Assembly: GCA_900540425.1 (NCBI GenBank) | Contig: UQFU01000043.1 | Coordinates: 1-13,910 of the forward strand | Direction: 5' to 3' | Origin: an uncultured Alphaproteobacteria bacterium | GTDB lineage: Bacteria > Pseudomonadota > Alphaproteobacteria > RF32 > CAG-239 | Length of the DNA stretch: 13,910 bases | Shown: piece after piece, positions 7,401-13,910 of the stretch | Numbering within the stretch: position 1 is the first letter of the stretch | Layout: every line of letters starts with the position of its first letter | Position numbers and translations under genes: made by a program | The notes under the pieces: model-generated | Seen by the model: the letters and a program-made list of their open reading frames with translations, nothing else | Told to the model about the DNA's origin: nothing | The model's database searches: none

Positions 7401-8658
7401 GCTCGCGGATAACTTCTTCCAAAATATCCCAAACTTCCGGACGTTCTTTTTCAACCATCCGCTTTGCCGCCTTAATGGTGGTGGCGTGGCCGTAAAGTTC
7501 CAACTTGGCATAAACAAAAGGCTTAAACAGTTCCAAAGCCATTTTCTTCGGCAGGCCGCACTGATGCAGTTTGAGCTCCGGACCGACCGTAATAACCGAA
7601 CGCCCGGAATAGTCAACACGTTTACCGAGCAGGTTCTGACGGAAACGGCCCTGCTTGCCTTTCAGCATGTCGGACAAAGACTTCAACGGGCGCTTGTTGG
7701 TGCCGGTAATCGCACGAACGCGGCGGCCGTTGTCAAACAAAGCGTCAACCGATTCCTGCAGCATGCGTTTTTCGTTGCGGATAATGATATCCGGCGCATG
7801 CAGCTCCATCAAACGTTTCAGACGGTTGTTGCGGTTAATAACCCGGCGGTACAAATCGTTCAGGTCAGAAGTCGCAAACCGGCCGCCGTCCAACGGAACC
7901 AACGGGCGCAGTTCCGGCGGAATAACCGGCAGCACGTCCAAAATCATCCATTCCGGCTTGGTGTTCGATTCCAAGAAAGCTTCAATAATCTTCAGCCGTT
8001 TAACCAATTTTTTGCGCTTGGATTCGGAATTGTTGTCTTTCAACTCTTCGCGAATAGACTTGCGTTCGGCTTCCAGGTCAATAGAAGCCAGAATCTCTTT
8101 CAGCGCTTCGGCGCCGATACCGGCCCGGAAAGAATCTTCGCCGTATTCGTCAATGGCTTCCTGATACTGTTCTTCGGTCAAAAGCTCGTTAACCTGCAAC
8201 GGGGTCAGCCCCGGCTCAATAACAATATAACTCTCAAAATAAAGAACCCGTTCCAAAGCCTTCATCGGAATATCGGTCAAAATCGCAATCCGGCTCGGCA
8301 GAGATTTCAGGAACCAAATATGAGCAACCGGAGCGGCCAACTCAATATGCCCCATTCTCTCACGGCGAACTTTGGAAAGCGTAACCTCAACGCCGCATTT
8401 CTCGCAGACAACGCCGCGGTATTTCATTCTTTTGTATTTGCCGCACAGACATTCATAGTCTTTGACCGGCCCAAAAATGCGAGCGCAGAACAGACCGTCT
8501 CTTTCCGGCTTAAACGTACGGTAGTTAATGGTTTCCGGCTTTTTAACCTCACCATAGGACCACGAACGGATTTGCTCAGGCGAAGCAATGGAGATTTTGA
8601 TTTGATCAAAAGAATCTCCGGCAGTCTGCTGCCCGAAATATTTCATAATATCATTCAT
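4483..8658 (-). CDS. rpoC: DNA-directed RNA polymerase subunit beta'
   Basis: RpoC forms, with RpoB, the catalytic core of RNA polymerase. The 1391-residue protein is complete. It has the first zinc site (C70, C72, C85, C88, at the same positions as in E. coli) and the Mg-binding NADFDGD (459-465) with its three aspartates. The bridge-helix region lies at about 752-795, with [20 protein letters not shown]. The second zinc site is C803, C877, C884 and C887. The trigger-loop start [21 protein letters not shown] lies near 905-925, with a long insertion after it as in other Proteobacteria. The C-terminus ends in an Ala/Gln-rich tail. The start at 8658 has AGGAG ten nt upstream and fits alphaproteobacterial RpoC N-termini. 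It lies 21 nt after rpoB and is followed by a terminator. What is unusual is the absence of rpsL downstream. Confidence 0.98.
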   Translation of the reverse strand: MNDIMKYFGQQTAGDSFDQIKISIASPEQIRSWSYGEVKKPETINYRTFKPERDGLFCARIFGPVKDYECLCGKYKRMKYRGVVCEKCGVEVTLSKVRRERMGHIELAAPVAHIWFLKSLPSRIAILTDIPMKALERVLYFESYIVIEPGLTPLQVNELLTEEQYQEAIDEYGEDSFRAGIGAEALKEILASIDLEAERKSIREELKDNNSESKRKKLVKRLKIIEAFLESNTKPEWMILDVLPVIPPELRPLVPLDGGRFATSDLNDLYRRVINRNNRLKRLMELHAPDIIIRNEKRMLQESVDALFDNGRRVRAITGTNKRPLKSLSDMLKGKQGRFRQNLLGKRVDYSGRSVITVGPELKLHQCGLPKKMALELFKPFVYAKLELYGHATTIKAAKRMVEKERPEVWDILEEVIREHPVLLNRAPTLHRLGIQAFEPVLVEGKAIHLHPLVCTAFNADFDGDQMAVHVPLSVEAQLEARVLMMSTNNILAPASGKPIIVPTQDMVLGIYYLTYDAEGLNGEGSIFADFNEVQMALDAKVLDLHAKIKCRMEYVDDNGEIKKGLVETTAGRIIVSETLPKHKNVPFSLVNRLIKKKEIAEIIDTIYRHCGQKETVLFVDKIMSLGFQNACKAGISFGKDDLIVPASKKELIEETEKQVKEFEQQYQNGLITKGEKYNKVVDIWAACTDKIADEMMKNISKTDHGYINSVYMMAHSGARGSAAQMRQLAGMRGLMAKPNGEIIEQPIISNFKEGLTVLEYFNSTHGARKGLADTALKTANSGYLTRRLVDVAQDVVITETDCGTERGIIVRPVVDGGNVIVSIGERILGRTIQEDILHPETGEVIISKGHLMDENDVELVEKAGVEQVKIRSVLTCESKDGVCAACYGRDLARGTPVNVGEAVGVIAAQSIGEPGTQLTMRTFHIGGAAQKGAEQASVEVPFAGVMKVENKHLVYNAEGNGIVLSRNCDLVIVDDKGREKSRHHVPYGTKLLVAEDAKVKKGQKVAEWDPFTIPVITEKSGRVELVDLINNVSVKEVVDETTGVVSKTVIDWRSNSSSAGLKPSIILKDEKGKPVTYDNGKEIRYYMSVDAILSVEDGQEVQTGEVIARIPRESSKTKDITGGLPRVAELFEARRPKDPAIISDIDGQVEFGKDYKAKQRITVVPKKGEPLEYLIPKGRHLVVQDGDIVKKGDMLVEGTPAPHDILRVLGVEKLAEYLVKEVQDVYRLQGVKINDKHIEVIVSQMLRKVEVTQPGDTTFLVGEQVDRDVFEEENAKVIAEGGNPAVADDILLGITKASLQTKSFISAASFQETTRVLTEAAVAGKVDSLKGLKENVIVGRLIPAGTGTVLRALKKVAVQNDKEILALKEEAAAASGQQALPAAGEQGETA

Positions 8659-8679
8659 CTAAGTAAAACTCCTCTTCGC

Positions 8680-11600
8680 TTAAGCTTCGTCACTGAGCAT
8701 TTCAACATTCAGGCACAAAGACTTCATTTCCTTGACCAAAACGTTGAAGGATTCCGGAATTCCGGCTTCAAATCCGTCATCGCCGCGGACAATCGATTCA
8801 TAAACTTTCGTACGTCCGTTAACGTCGTCGGACTTAACCGTCAGCATTTCCTGCAACGTATAAGCGGCGCCGTAAGCCTGGAGAGCCCAAACTTCCATTT
8901 CGCCGAAACGCTGGCCGCCAAATTGAGCCTTACCGCCCAACGGCTGCTGCGTAACCAGAGAGTACGGGCCGACCGAACGGGCATGCATCTTCTCGTCAAC
9001 GATGTGGTGCAGTTTGATCATATAGATAATACCAACCGTAACCTTACGATCAAACTTCTCGCCGGTACGTCCGTCATACAGGTCAATCTGGCCTGAGGTC
9101 GGCAATCCTGCCAAAGACAGCATATTGTTAATATCATCTTCATGAGCGCCGTCGAAAACCGGAGTAGCCGTCGGAACGCCATTCTTCAGATGCGAAACCA
9201 TTTCCAAAAGATCCGGTTCGCTCATCGGAGCAATATCGCGCTTATATTGTTTCTCGCCATAAACCTCTTTCAAGCGTGCATTGAGTTCATCAAGGGTCTT
9301 TTCGCCTCTCTTGTACTGTTCGCACATTTCATTGAGTTGCTTGCCGAGTTCTTTGGCGGCCCACCCCAGGTGAGTTTCCAAAATCTGCCCGACGTTCATA
9401 CGCGAAGGCACGCCCAACGGATTGAGCACGATGTCAACCGGCGTGCCGTCTTCCATGTACGGCATATCCTGCAGCGGCAGAACGCGGGAAATCGTACCCT
9501 TGTTACCGTGACGTCCGGCAATTTTATCGCCTGACTGAATCTTTCTCTTGGTGGCAATAAAGACCTTAACCATCTTCAAAACGCCCGGAAGCAGATCGTC
9601 GCCGCGCTGAACTTTTTCAACCTTGTCTTCAAAATGCTTCTGAATCTTATCGTTGCGGGCATCGAAAGCGGCAAAGAGCTCTTCGGCCTTGGCCATAACC
9701 TCTTCGTCCTTAACCACAATCTTGCGCCATTGCGAAGACGGAACTGTTGCCAAAACTTCTTCGGAAATAACCGCATTCTTGGCAATTCCCTTCGGAGCAT
9801 CAACAACCGTCTGCCCCAGCAGCATAGACTTCAGACGGGCTTCAAAACTGCGGCGGATAATTGCCAGCTCGTCATCGCGGTCCTTCGCCAGCTGGGAAAT
9901 TTCTTCCTGCTCAATCGAAAGGGCGCGTTCGTCTTTCTCAACGCCGCGGCGGGAGAAGACATGAACGTCAACAACAATACCCTCAATGCCCGGTTGAACG
10001 CGCAACGACGTGTCGCGGACATCGGAAGCCTTTTCGCCGAAAATGGCGCGCAGCAGCTTTTCTTCCGGCGTTACCGGAGATTCGCCTTTCGGCGTAACCT
10101 TACCGACCAGAATATCGCCGGCCTTGACTTCGGCGCCGATATAAACGATACCGGCTTCGTCCAGATTGCGCAAAGCTTCTTCGCCGACGTTCGGAATATC
10201 GCGGGTGATTTCTTCCTGGCCGAGCTTGGTATCGCGCGCCATGACTTCAAATTCTTCAATATGCAGAGAAGTAAAGACATCATCGCGGGAAACACGCTCG
10301 GAAAGCAAAATCGCATCTTCGTAGTTCAAACCGTTCCAAGGCATAAAGGCCACCAAAACGTTTTTGCCCAAAGCCAGTTCGCCCATATCCGTACACGGGC
10401 CGTCGGCCATAATATCGCCGGCTTTGACCTCGTCTCCGACTTTAACCAGCGGAACCTGATTGATACAGGTATTCTGATTGGAACGACGGAATTTGGACAG
10501 TTTGTAAATTTCAACGCCGACATCGGTTGCGCTGTCCTTTTTGGAACGGACAACAATACGATTGGCATCAACAGCATCGACAATACCGTCATATTTGGCA
10601 ACCACGGTAGCGCCGGAATCTTTGGCTACCGCAGCTTCAATACCGGTACCGACCAACGGGGCTTCCGAACGCAGCAAAGGCACACCCTGACGCTGCATGT
10701 TCGACCCCATCAAGGCACGGTTTGCGTCATCGTTTTCCAAGAACGGAATCAACGCTGTCGCCACCGAAACCAACTGCTTCGGAGAAACGTCGATAAAGTC
10801 GATTTCTTCCGGATGCGCAAATTCAAATTCACCGGCTTTGCGGCAGGCAATCAGATCTTCTTCAAAATGCCCGTCGTCTTTGACCTTGGCATTGGCTTCT
10901 GCAATTTTGAACTTGCCTTCCTCATCGGCGGACAAATAAACCACTTCGCTGGTAACCACACCGTCAACAACTTTGCGATACGGACATTCGATAAAGCCGT
11001 ATTTGTTAATGCGGGCATAAGTCGACAGCGAGTTGATCAAACCGATGTTCGGGCCTTCCGGCGTTTCAATCGGGCAGATACGTCCATAATGGGTCGGATG
11101 TACGTCGCGGACTTCAAAACCGGCGCGTTCGCGGGACAAACCGCCCGGCCCCAATGCCGATAAACGGCGTTTGTGGGTAATTTCGGACAGCGGATTGTTT
11201 TGATCCATAAACTGCGACAACTGTGAAGAACCGAAAAATTCGCGGATAACGGCGGCAATCGGTTTGGCATTGACCAAATCCTGCGGCTTGACGTTAGCCA
11301 GAACTTCGCTGCTCATTCTTTCGCGAATGGCTCTTTCCATTCTGAGCAATCCCATGCGGTACTGGTTTTCCATCAGTTCACCGACCGAACGGACACGACG
11401 GTTGCCAAGGTGGTCAATATCGTCAACTTCACCTTTGCCGTCACGCAGCTCGACCAGACGTTTGACAATGCGCAAAACATCGTCGGCACGCAGCGTGCGC
11501 AGCGTATCCGGAGCTTCCTCAAACGGAATGTCCAACGCCACATTCATCTTCACGCGGCCGACCGAAGACAGGTCATAACGTTCCAAATCAAAAAACAATC

Positions 11601-12855
11601 CCTTGAACAGCTGTTCGGCCGTTTCAAGTGTTGGCGGCTCGCCCGGACGCATAACGCGATAGATGTCCAAAAGTGCCTCTTCACGGCAGGAATTTTTGTC
11701 GGCGGCCAGCGTATTGCGAATATACGGCCCAACATTAACGCCGTCAATATACAGGGTTTTAATCTCCCCGACTTTGGCTTTGGTAATATTGCCCAACAGC
11801 TCTTCGGTAATTTCATCGCCGGCATCGGCAATCACTTCGCCGGTTTTCTTATCGGCAACCGCAGTCGCCAAAAAACGCCCGATCAGCTGTTCGGGAGTAA
11901 TCTGAAAATATTCCAGCCCGTCGTCAACCAGCTTCTGAGCCGACCGCGGCGTCAGCTTCTTGCCTTTTTCCCAGACAACTTCGCCGGTCTTGACGTTGAT
12001 CAGGTCAAAATCGAACTTAACGCCCTTAACCCGTTCCGGTACAAACTTGGCTTTCCAGTTCTTTTTGTCAGCGACAAAAGTGTCAACATCATAGAAATAA
12101 GCCAGAATTTCCTCTTTTGACATTCCCTTGATTTCGGAATGGTCAATTTTTTTGCCTTCGGCAGCCAGCTTTTTGATTTTTTCTTCGGTCTCTTTAGAGT
12201 ACAAAGAATACAAAATAGACGTTACCGGCAGCTTGCGGCGGCGGTCAATACGCGCATAAAGCAAATCTTTGGCATCAAATTCAAAATCGAGCCACGAACC
12301 GCGATAAGGGATAACCCGGGCGGCAAACAGATATTTTCCGGAAGCGACTGTTTTGCCTTTGTCATGATCGAAGAACACGCCCGGCGAACGATGCATCTGC
12401 GAAACAACCACGCGCTCGGTGCCGTTGAAAATAAACGTTCCCTTGTCGGTCATCAGCGGAATATCGCCCATATAAACGTCCTGCTCCTTAATGTCATGAA
12501 TGGACTTGGCACCGGTCGCCTCATCGGTATCCCAAACCACCAGACGCAAAGTCGCCTTGATCGGAGCGGCATAAGTCATGTCGCGTTTGAAACATTCTTC
12601 CACGTCATACTTCGGCTCTTCGAGTTCATACTTTACAAACTCCAATTCGCCGTTGCCCGAAAAATCTTTGATGGGGAAAATTGATTTGAAAACTTCTTCA
12701 AGACCAAACTCTGATTTCTCAGCGTTCTTGTCGGCCTCGATAAAACTGTCATAAGAACCTTTTTGAACTTCGATTAAGTTCGGCATTTCCGCAACCGCGT
12801 CAATCTTGCCGAAACTTCTTCTTACACGCTTTTTGCCCGTATAAGATTCCAACAT
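8680..12855 (-). CDS. rpoB: DNA-directed RNA polymerase subunit beta
   Basis: RpoB is the second large catalytic subunit of RNA polymerase. The 1391-residue length is typical for Alphaproteobacteria (E. coli has 1342). The rifampicin-pocket segment runs from [12 protein letters not shown] (541-552) to RRLSALGP (563-570). It carries the wild-type residues D551, H561 and S566, matching D516, H526 and S531 of E. coli, so no resistance change is seen. The conserved HPTHYGR and [14 protein letters not shown] follow. Downstream are [12 protein letters not shown] with the active-site lysine region, and near the C-terminus [17 protein letters not shown]. The start at 12855 has a rather distant AAGGG (12867-12871) and gives the expected N-terminus ([12 protein letters not shown]). 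A structured leader precedes it, while rplL, its usual upstream neighbour, is absent. rpoC follows after 21 nt. Confidence 0.98.
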   Translation of the reverse strand: MLESYTGKKRVRRSFGKIDAVAEMPNLIEVQKGSYDSFIEADKNAEKSEFGLEEVFKSIFPIKDFSGNGELEFVKYELEEPKYDVEECFKRDMTYAAPIKATLRLVVWDTDEATGAKSIHDIKEQDVYMGDIPLMTDKGTFIFNGTERVVVSQMHRSPGVFFDHDKGKTVASGKYLFAARVIPYRGSWLDFEFDAKDLLYARIDRRRKLPVTSILYSLYSKETEEKIKKLAAEGKKIDHSEIKGMSKEEILAYFYDVDTFVADKKNWKAKFVPERVKGVKFDFDLINVKTGEVVWEKGKKLTPRSAQKLVDDGLEYFQITPEQLIGRFLATAVADKKTGEVIADAGDEITEELLGNITKAKVGEIKTLYIDGVNVGPYIRNTLAADKNSCREEALLDIYRVMRPGEPPTLETAEQLFKGLFFDLERYDLSSVGRVKMNVALDIPFEEAPDTLRTLRADDVLRIVKRLVELRDGKGEVDDIDHLGNRRVRSVGELMENQYRMGLLRMERAIRERMSSEVLANVKPQDLVNAKPIAAVIREFFGSSQLSQFMDQNNPLSEITHKRRLSALGPGGLSRERAGFEVRDVHPTHYGRICPIETPEGPNIGLINSLSTYARINKYGFIECPYRKVVDGVVTSEVVYLSADEEGKFKIAEANAKVKDDGHFEEDLIACRKAGEFEFAHPEEIDFIDVSPKQLVSVATALIPFLENDDANRALMGSNMQRQGVPLLRSEAPLVGTGIEAAVAKDSGATVVAKYDGIVDAVDANRIVVRSKKDSATDVGVEIYKLSKFRRSNQNTCINQVPLVKVGDEVKAGDIMADGPCTDMGELALGKNVLVAFMPWNGLNYEDAILLSERVSRDDVFTSLHIEEFEVMARDTKLGQEEITRDIPNVGEEALRNLDEAGIVYIGAEVKAGDILVGKVTPKGESPVTPEEKLLRAIFGEKASDVRDTSLRVQPGIEGIVVDVHVFSRRGVEKDERALSIEQEEISQLAKDRDDELAIIRRSFEARLKSMLLGQTVVDAPKGIAKNAVISEEVLATVPSSQWRKIVVKDEEVMAKAEELFAAFDARNDKIQKHFEDKVEKVQRGDDLLPGVLKMVKVFIATKRKIQSGDKIAGRHGNKGTISRVLPLQDMPYMEDGTPVDIVLNPLGVPSRMNVGQILETHLGWAAKELGKQLNEMCEQYKRGEKTLDELNARLKEVYGEKQYKRDIAPMSEPDLLEMVSHLKNGVPTATPVFDGAHEDDINNMLSLAGLPTSGQIDLYDGRTGEKFDRKVTVGIIYMIKLHHIVDEKMHARSVGPYSLVTQQPLGGKAQFGGQRFGEMEVWALQAYGAAYTLQEMLTVKSDDVNGRTKVYESIVRGDDGFEAGIPESFNVLVKEMKSLCLNVEMLSDEA

Positions 12856-12879
12856 TGTGCTTTAATCCCTTTATGGTTG

Positions 12880-12952
12880 GAGTCGAAAGCACCGCTGCCT
12901 TCAACTCTGTTCTGCGACTATGCTGTTGGCGAACCAAACCCCGACCGCAGAA
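12880..12952 (-). promoter_or_regulatory. Structured rpoB mRNA leader with two hairpins
   Basis: Read on the minus strand, the 3' hairpin (12907 down to 12880) pairs GAGTTGAAGGCA with TGCTTTCGACTC. This gives 12 continuous pairs, two of them G·U, closed by a GCGG loop. The same sequence on the plus strand would have two A·C mismatches, so the structure is built for minus-strand RNA. The 5' hairpin (12952 down to 12910) pairs TTCTGCG with CGCAGAA, extendable by two G·U pairs, and encloses a small TTGG-TTCG-CCAA hairpin. The 3' hairpin ends 24 nt before the rpoB ATG, just above the ribosome-binding site. It may be an autoregulatory site, an RNase III site or a stabiliser; which one cannot be told from sequence. 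Confidence 0.6.
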
Positions 12953-13055
12953 GGTTATGAAAATCTAGATTTAAAACAATGAAACGCACCAAACCGCCGA
13001 ACTTTCGTTCTCTTGATGCCGATTCGCAAAATAATAGTTCATAAATTCGTCTACT

Positions 13056-13064
13056 TTTATAACA
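13056..13064 (-). promoter_or_regulatory. Candidate extended -10 promoter for rpoB
   Basis: The minus strand reads TGTTATAAA, a TGn extended -10 with five of six TATAAT matches. A partial -35 (TTGCAA) lies 15 nt upstream. Transcription would start near 13049, about 195 nt before the rpoB ATG, so the structured leader would be transcribed. Another -35-like TTGACT (13101-13106) lies further upstream but has no suitably spaced -10. rpoB must have a promoter in this region because the upstream gene is divergent, but the exact site is uncertain. Confidence 0.4.
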
Positions 13065-13233
13065 CAGAGTCTAAAATTGCAAGTACTATTATCACATTTG
13101 AGTCAAGTTTTTTATTTTTTAATCCCGTCTTTTTTGCACAACCGATTCAAATAACAACGCTTGCGATTCTTTTTACCGCAATATCCCCAAGGGTTGCTTC
13201 CCTCCAAGATTCTGACGTTTTTGTCCTTTTTGC

Positions 13234-13262
13234 TTGACAAAATATCGTAAAACAGATATTAA
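13234..13262 (+). promoter_or_regulatory. Promoter of the unknown membrane protein gene
   Basis: A consensus -35, TTGACA (13234-13239), is followed after 17 nt by TATTAA (13257-13262). It would start transcription near 13269, giving an AT-rich leader of about 26 nt before the ATG at 13295. Confidence 0.6.
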
Positions 13263-13277
13263 TATTCTTAATATTAA
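13256..13277. repeat. Two adjacent AT palindromes over the -10 region
   Basis: ATATTAATAT (13256-13265) and TTAATATTAA (13268-13277) are each perfectly self-complementary. They also contain a direct repeat of TTAATATT (13259-13266 and 13268-13275). They cover the -10 and start site of the membrane protein promoter and could be an operator, but such short AT-only palindromes also arise by chance. Confidence 0.35.
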
Positions 13278-13294
13278 TTTTTAAATTTATCATC

Positions 13295-13813
13295 ATGAAT
13301 ACTATTTTATTTTGTTGGATTTCCTCGCTAAGCGCAACAAGCTGCGGCTGGTTGCTCGGGTTATTAACAAAAGTCCATCCCGACAATCACTTCTGCAGCC
13401 GCTATCGAAAAGAACTGAAACTTATGACCAGCTTCGCTTTCCTCATCGCTTTAATCAGCGGATATCTCGGAAGTTCAGAAAATATTTGGTTCGGTATCTT
13501 GGGAACAATAGGAGCCTTCGTCCCCATTTGGCTTGGCTATGCCGTCGGCAGTCGATCTCTTCTGTTCAAGCTGGACAAAGAGTATAACACCATAAATTGC
13601 ATAGTGAACATTGCCGCAATAGTTATATTTGCCGCAATACTCACTTTCTGGAAAATTAAAATCGGCATCATAACCCCCGCCGCATATCTATTGGCAGCAA
13701 TTGCCTCAGCCTGCATGACCATAGTCGGTACCATGCTGATAACAACTGCCTCCCTAATCGGCTATGGGGTGCTCAAGGTGTTTTCTTATCTCTGCGAATG
13801 CTATCGGCTATAG
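13295..13813 (+). CDS. Unknown polytopic membrane protein
   Basis: I do not recognise a family. The 172-residue protein is mostly hydrophobic. Likely membrane helices are at about 3-24, 45-60, 65-84, 101-119 and 126-165; the last is long enough for two. A basic loop (about 35-43, CSRYRKELK) separates the first two, and a charged loop (about 86-97) follows the third. No catalytic motif stands out; cysteines are scattered (7, 17, 34, 102, 140, 167, 169). The ATG has no Shine-Dalgarno sequence. The gene uses ATA isoleucine codons freely, unlike the neighbouring rpoB and rpoC, which suggests low expression or a different history. It is transcribed divergently from rpoB with its own promoter, and an intrinsic terminator follows. 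The ATG at 13295 fits the promoter distance; the next methionine, at residue 44, would lose the first helix. Confidence 0.72.
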   Translation: MNTILFCWISSLSATSCGWLLGLLTKVHPDNHFCSRYRKELKLMTSFAFLIALISGYLGSSENIWFGILGTIGAFVPIWLGYAVGSRSLLFKLDKEYNTINCIVNIAAIVIFAAILTFWKIKIGIITPAAYLLAAIASACMTIVGTMLITTASLIGYGVLKVFSYLCECYRL

Positions 13814-13856
13814 TTAAACGATTAATACAATTCCACCTCTCCCAAGTAAGACCACA

Positions 13857-13890
13857 AAAACTCCGAAGTTCGTCACTTCGGAGTTTTTTA
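13857..13890. terminator. Bidirectional intrinsic terminator
   Basis: The stem ACTCCGAAGT (13860-13869) pairs perfectly with ACTTCGGAGT (13875-13884) around TCGTC. T's follow on the plus strand (13884-13889) and A's precede it (13856-13860), so it can also end transcripts entering from the right. It lies 43 nt after the membrane protein stop. The remaining 20 bases of the window show nothing. Confidence 0.9.
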
Positions 13891-13910
13891 TAATATCAAA
13901 AAGCCAGAAC

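Noticed and set aside
6829..9096. A 755-codon open frame on the plus strand across the rpoC-rpoB junction, and similar ones at 9634-11163 and 4219-5598
   Set aside because: All three lie exactly codon-over-codon opposite rpoC or rpoB. In that register an antisense stop needs a TTA, CTA or TCA codon in the sense gene, and these codons appear to be rare in both genes. The products are low-complexity (Asn, Gln, Arg, Phe rich) with no domain, so they are by-products of codon bias.
4483..12855. rpoB and rpoC are exactly equal in length (4176 nt each)
   Set aside because: The two proteins are unrelated along their length and have different, correct family motifs; both lengths are normal, so this is coincidence rather than duplication or assembly error.
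12961..12972. Perfect 12-bp palindrome AAATCTAGATTT in the rpoB leader
   Set aside because: It does not extend further and is too AT-rich and isolated to call an operator; as RNA it could not form a stable hairpin without a loop.
13013..13237. A 74-codon plus-strand frame upstream of the membrane protein gene
   Set aside because: It lies in AT-rich promoter DNA between divergent genes, has poor coding character, and ends at the -35 element of the real gene.
13259..13284. Multiple TTAA words resembling CtrA binding sites (TTAA-N7-TTAA)
   Set aside because: None of the TTAA pairs has the seven-base spacing; the observed gaps are 2, 3, 5, 9 and 11, so AT richness is the simpler explanation.
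13147..13386. A 79-codon minus-strand frame overlapping the start of the membrane protein gene
   Set aside because: It covers the promoter and first codons of a better-supported gene, has no ribosome-binding site I can see, and has no recognisable domain.

Overview
The window is ordinary, gene-dense bacterial chromosome, most likely from an alphaproteobacterium. The main evidence is the gene order lnt – PraR/PhrR-type XRE regulator – metK – trmB, which is characteristic of Alphaproteobacteria, together with alphaproteobacterial-looking RpoB and RpoC (1391 residues each). GC content is moderate and intergenic DNA is AT-rich, which would suit an uncultured, possibly host-associated lineage; that last point is inference. 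No phage, insertion sequence, CRISPR array, tRNA or rRNA gene was recognised.

Layout. Plus strand, 1-3013: the 3' end of lnt (lipoprotein N-acylation), an XRE regulator with its own promoter and a palindromic operator candidate, an intrinsic terminator, then metK and trmB overlapping by 10 nt. MetK makes S-adenosylmethionine and TrmB uses it to methylate tRNA G46. Directly before metK, a 10-bp hairpin buries its Shine-Dalgarno sequence.

Minus strand, 12855 down to 3010: rpoB then rpoC (21 nt apart), a strong terminator, then three small genes: a second, short XRE regulator, a membrane-anchored coiled-coil protein and a proline-rich exported protein. The last of these converges on trmB, and the two stop codons share 2 nt.

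The 439 nt upstream of rpoB (12856-13294) hold no credible gene. They contain a structured rpoB leader, a candidate rpoB promoter, and a divergent promoter for an unknown polytopic membrane protein (13295-13813), which ends at a bidirectional terminator.

The points most worth following up are regulatory and organisational. The rpoB leader contains a 12-bp hairpin whose G·U pairs show that it works as minus-strand RNA. The metK ribosome-binding site is sequestered. The rpoBC pair lacks its usual ribosomal-protein neighbours (rplJ-rplL before, rpsL after). I found no convincing new multi-gene system.
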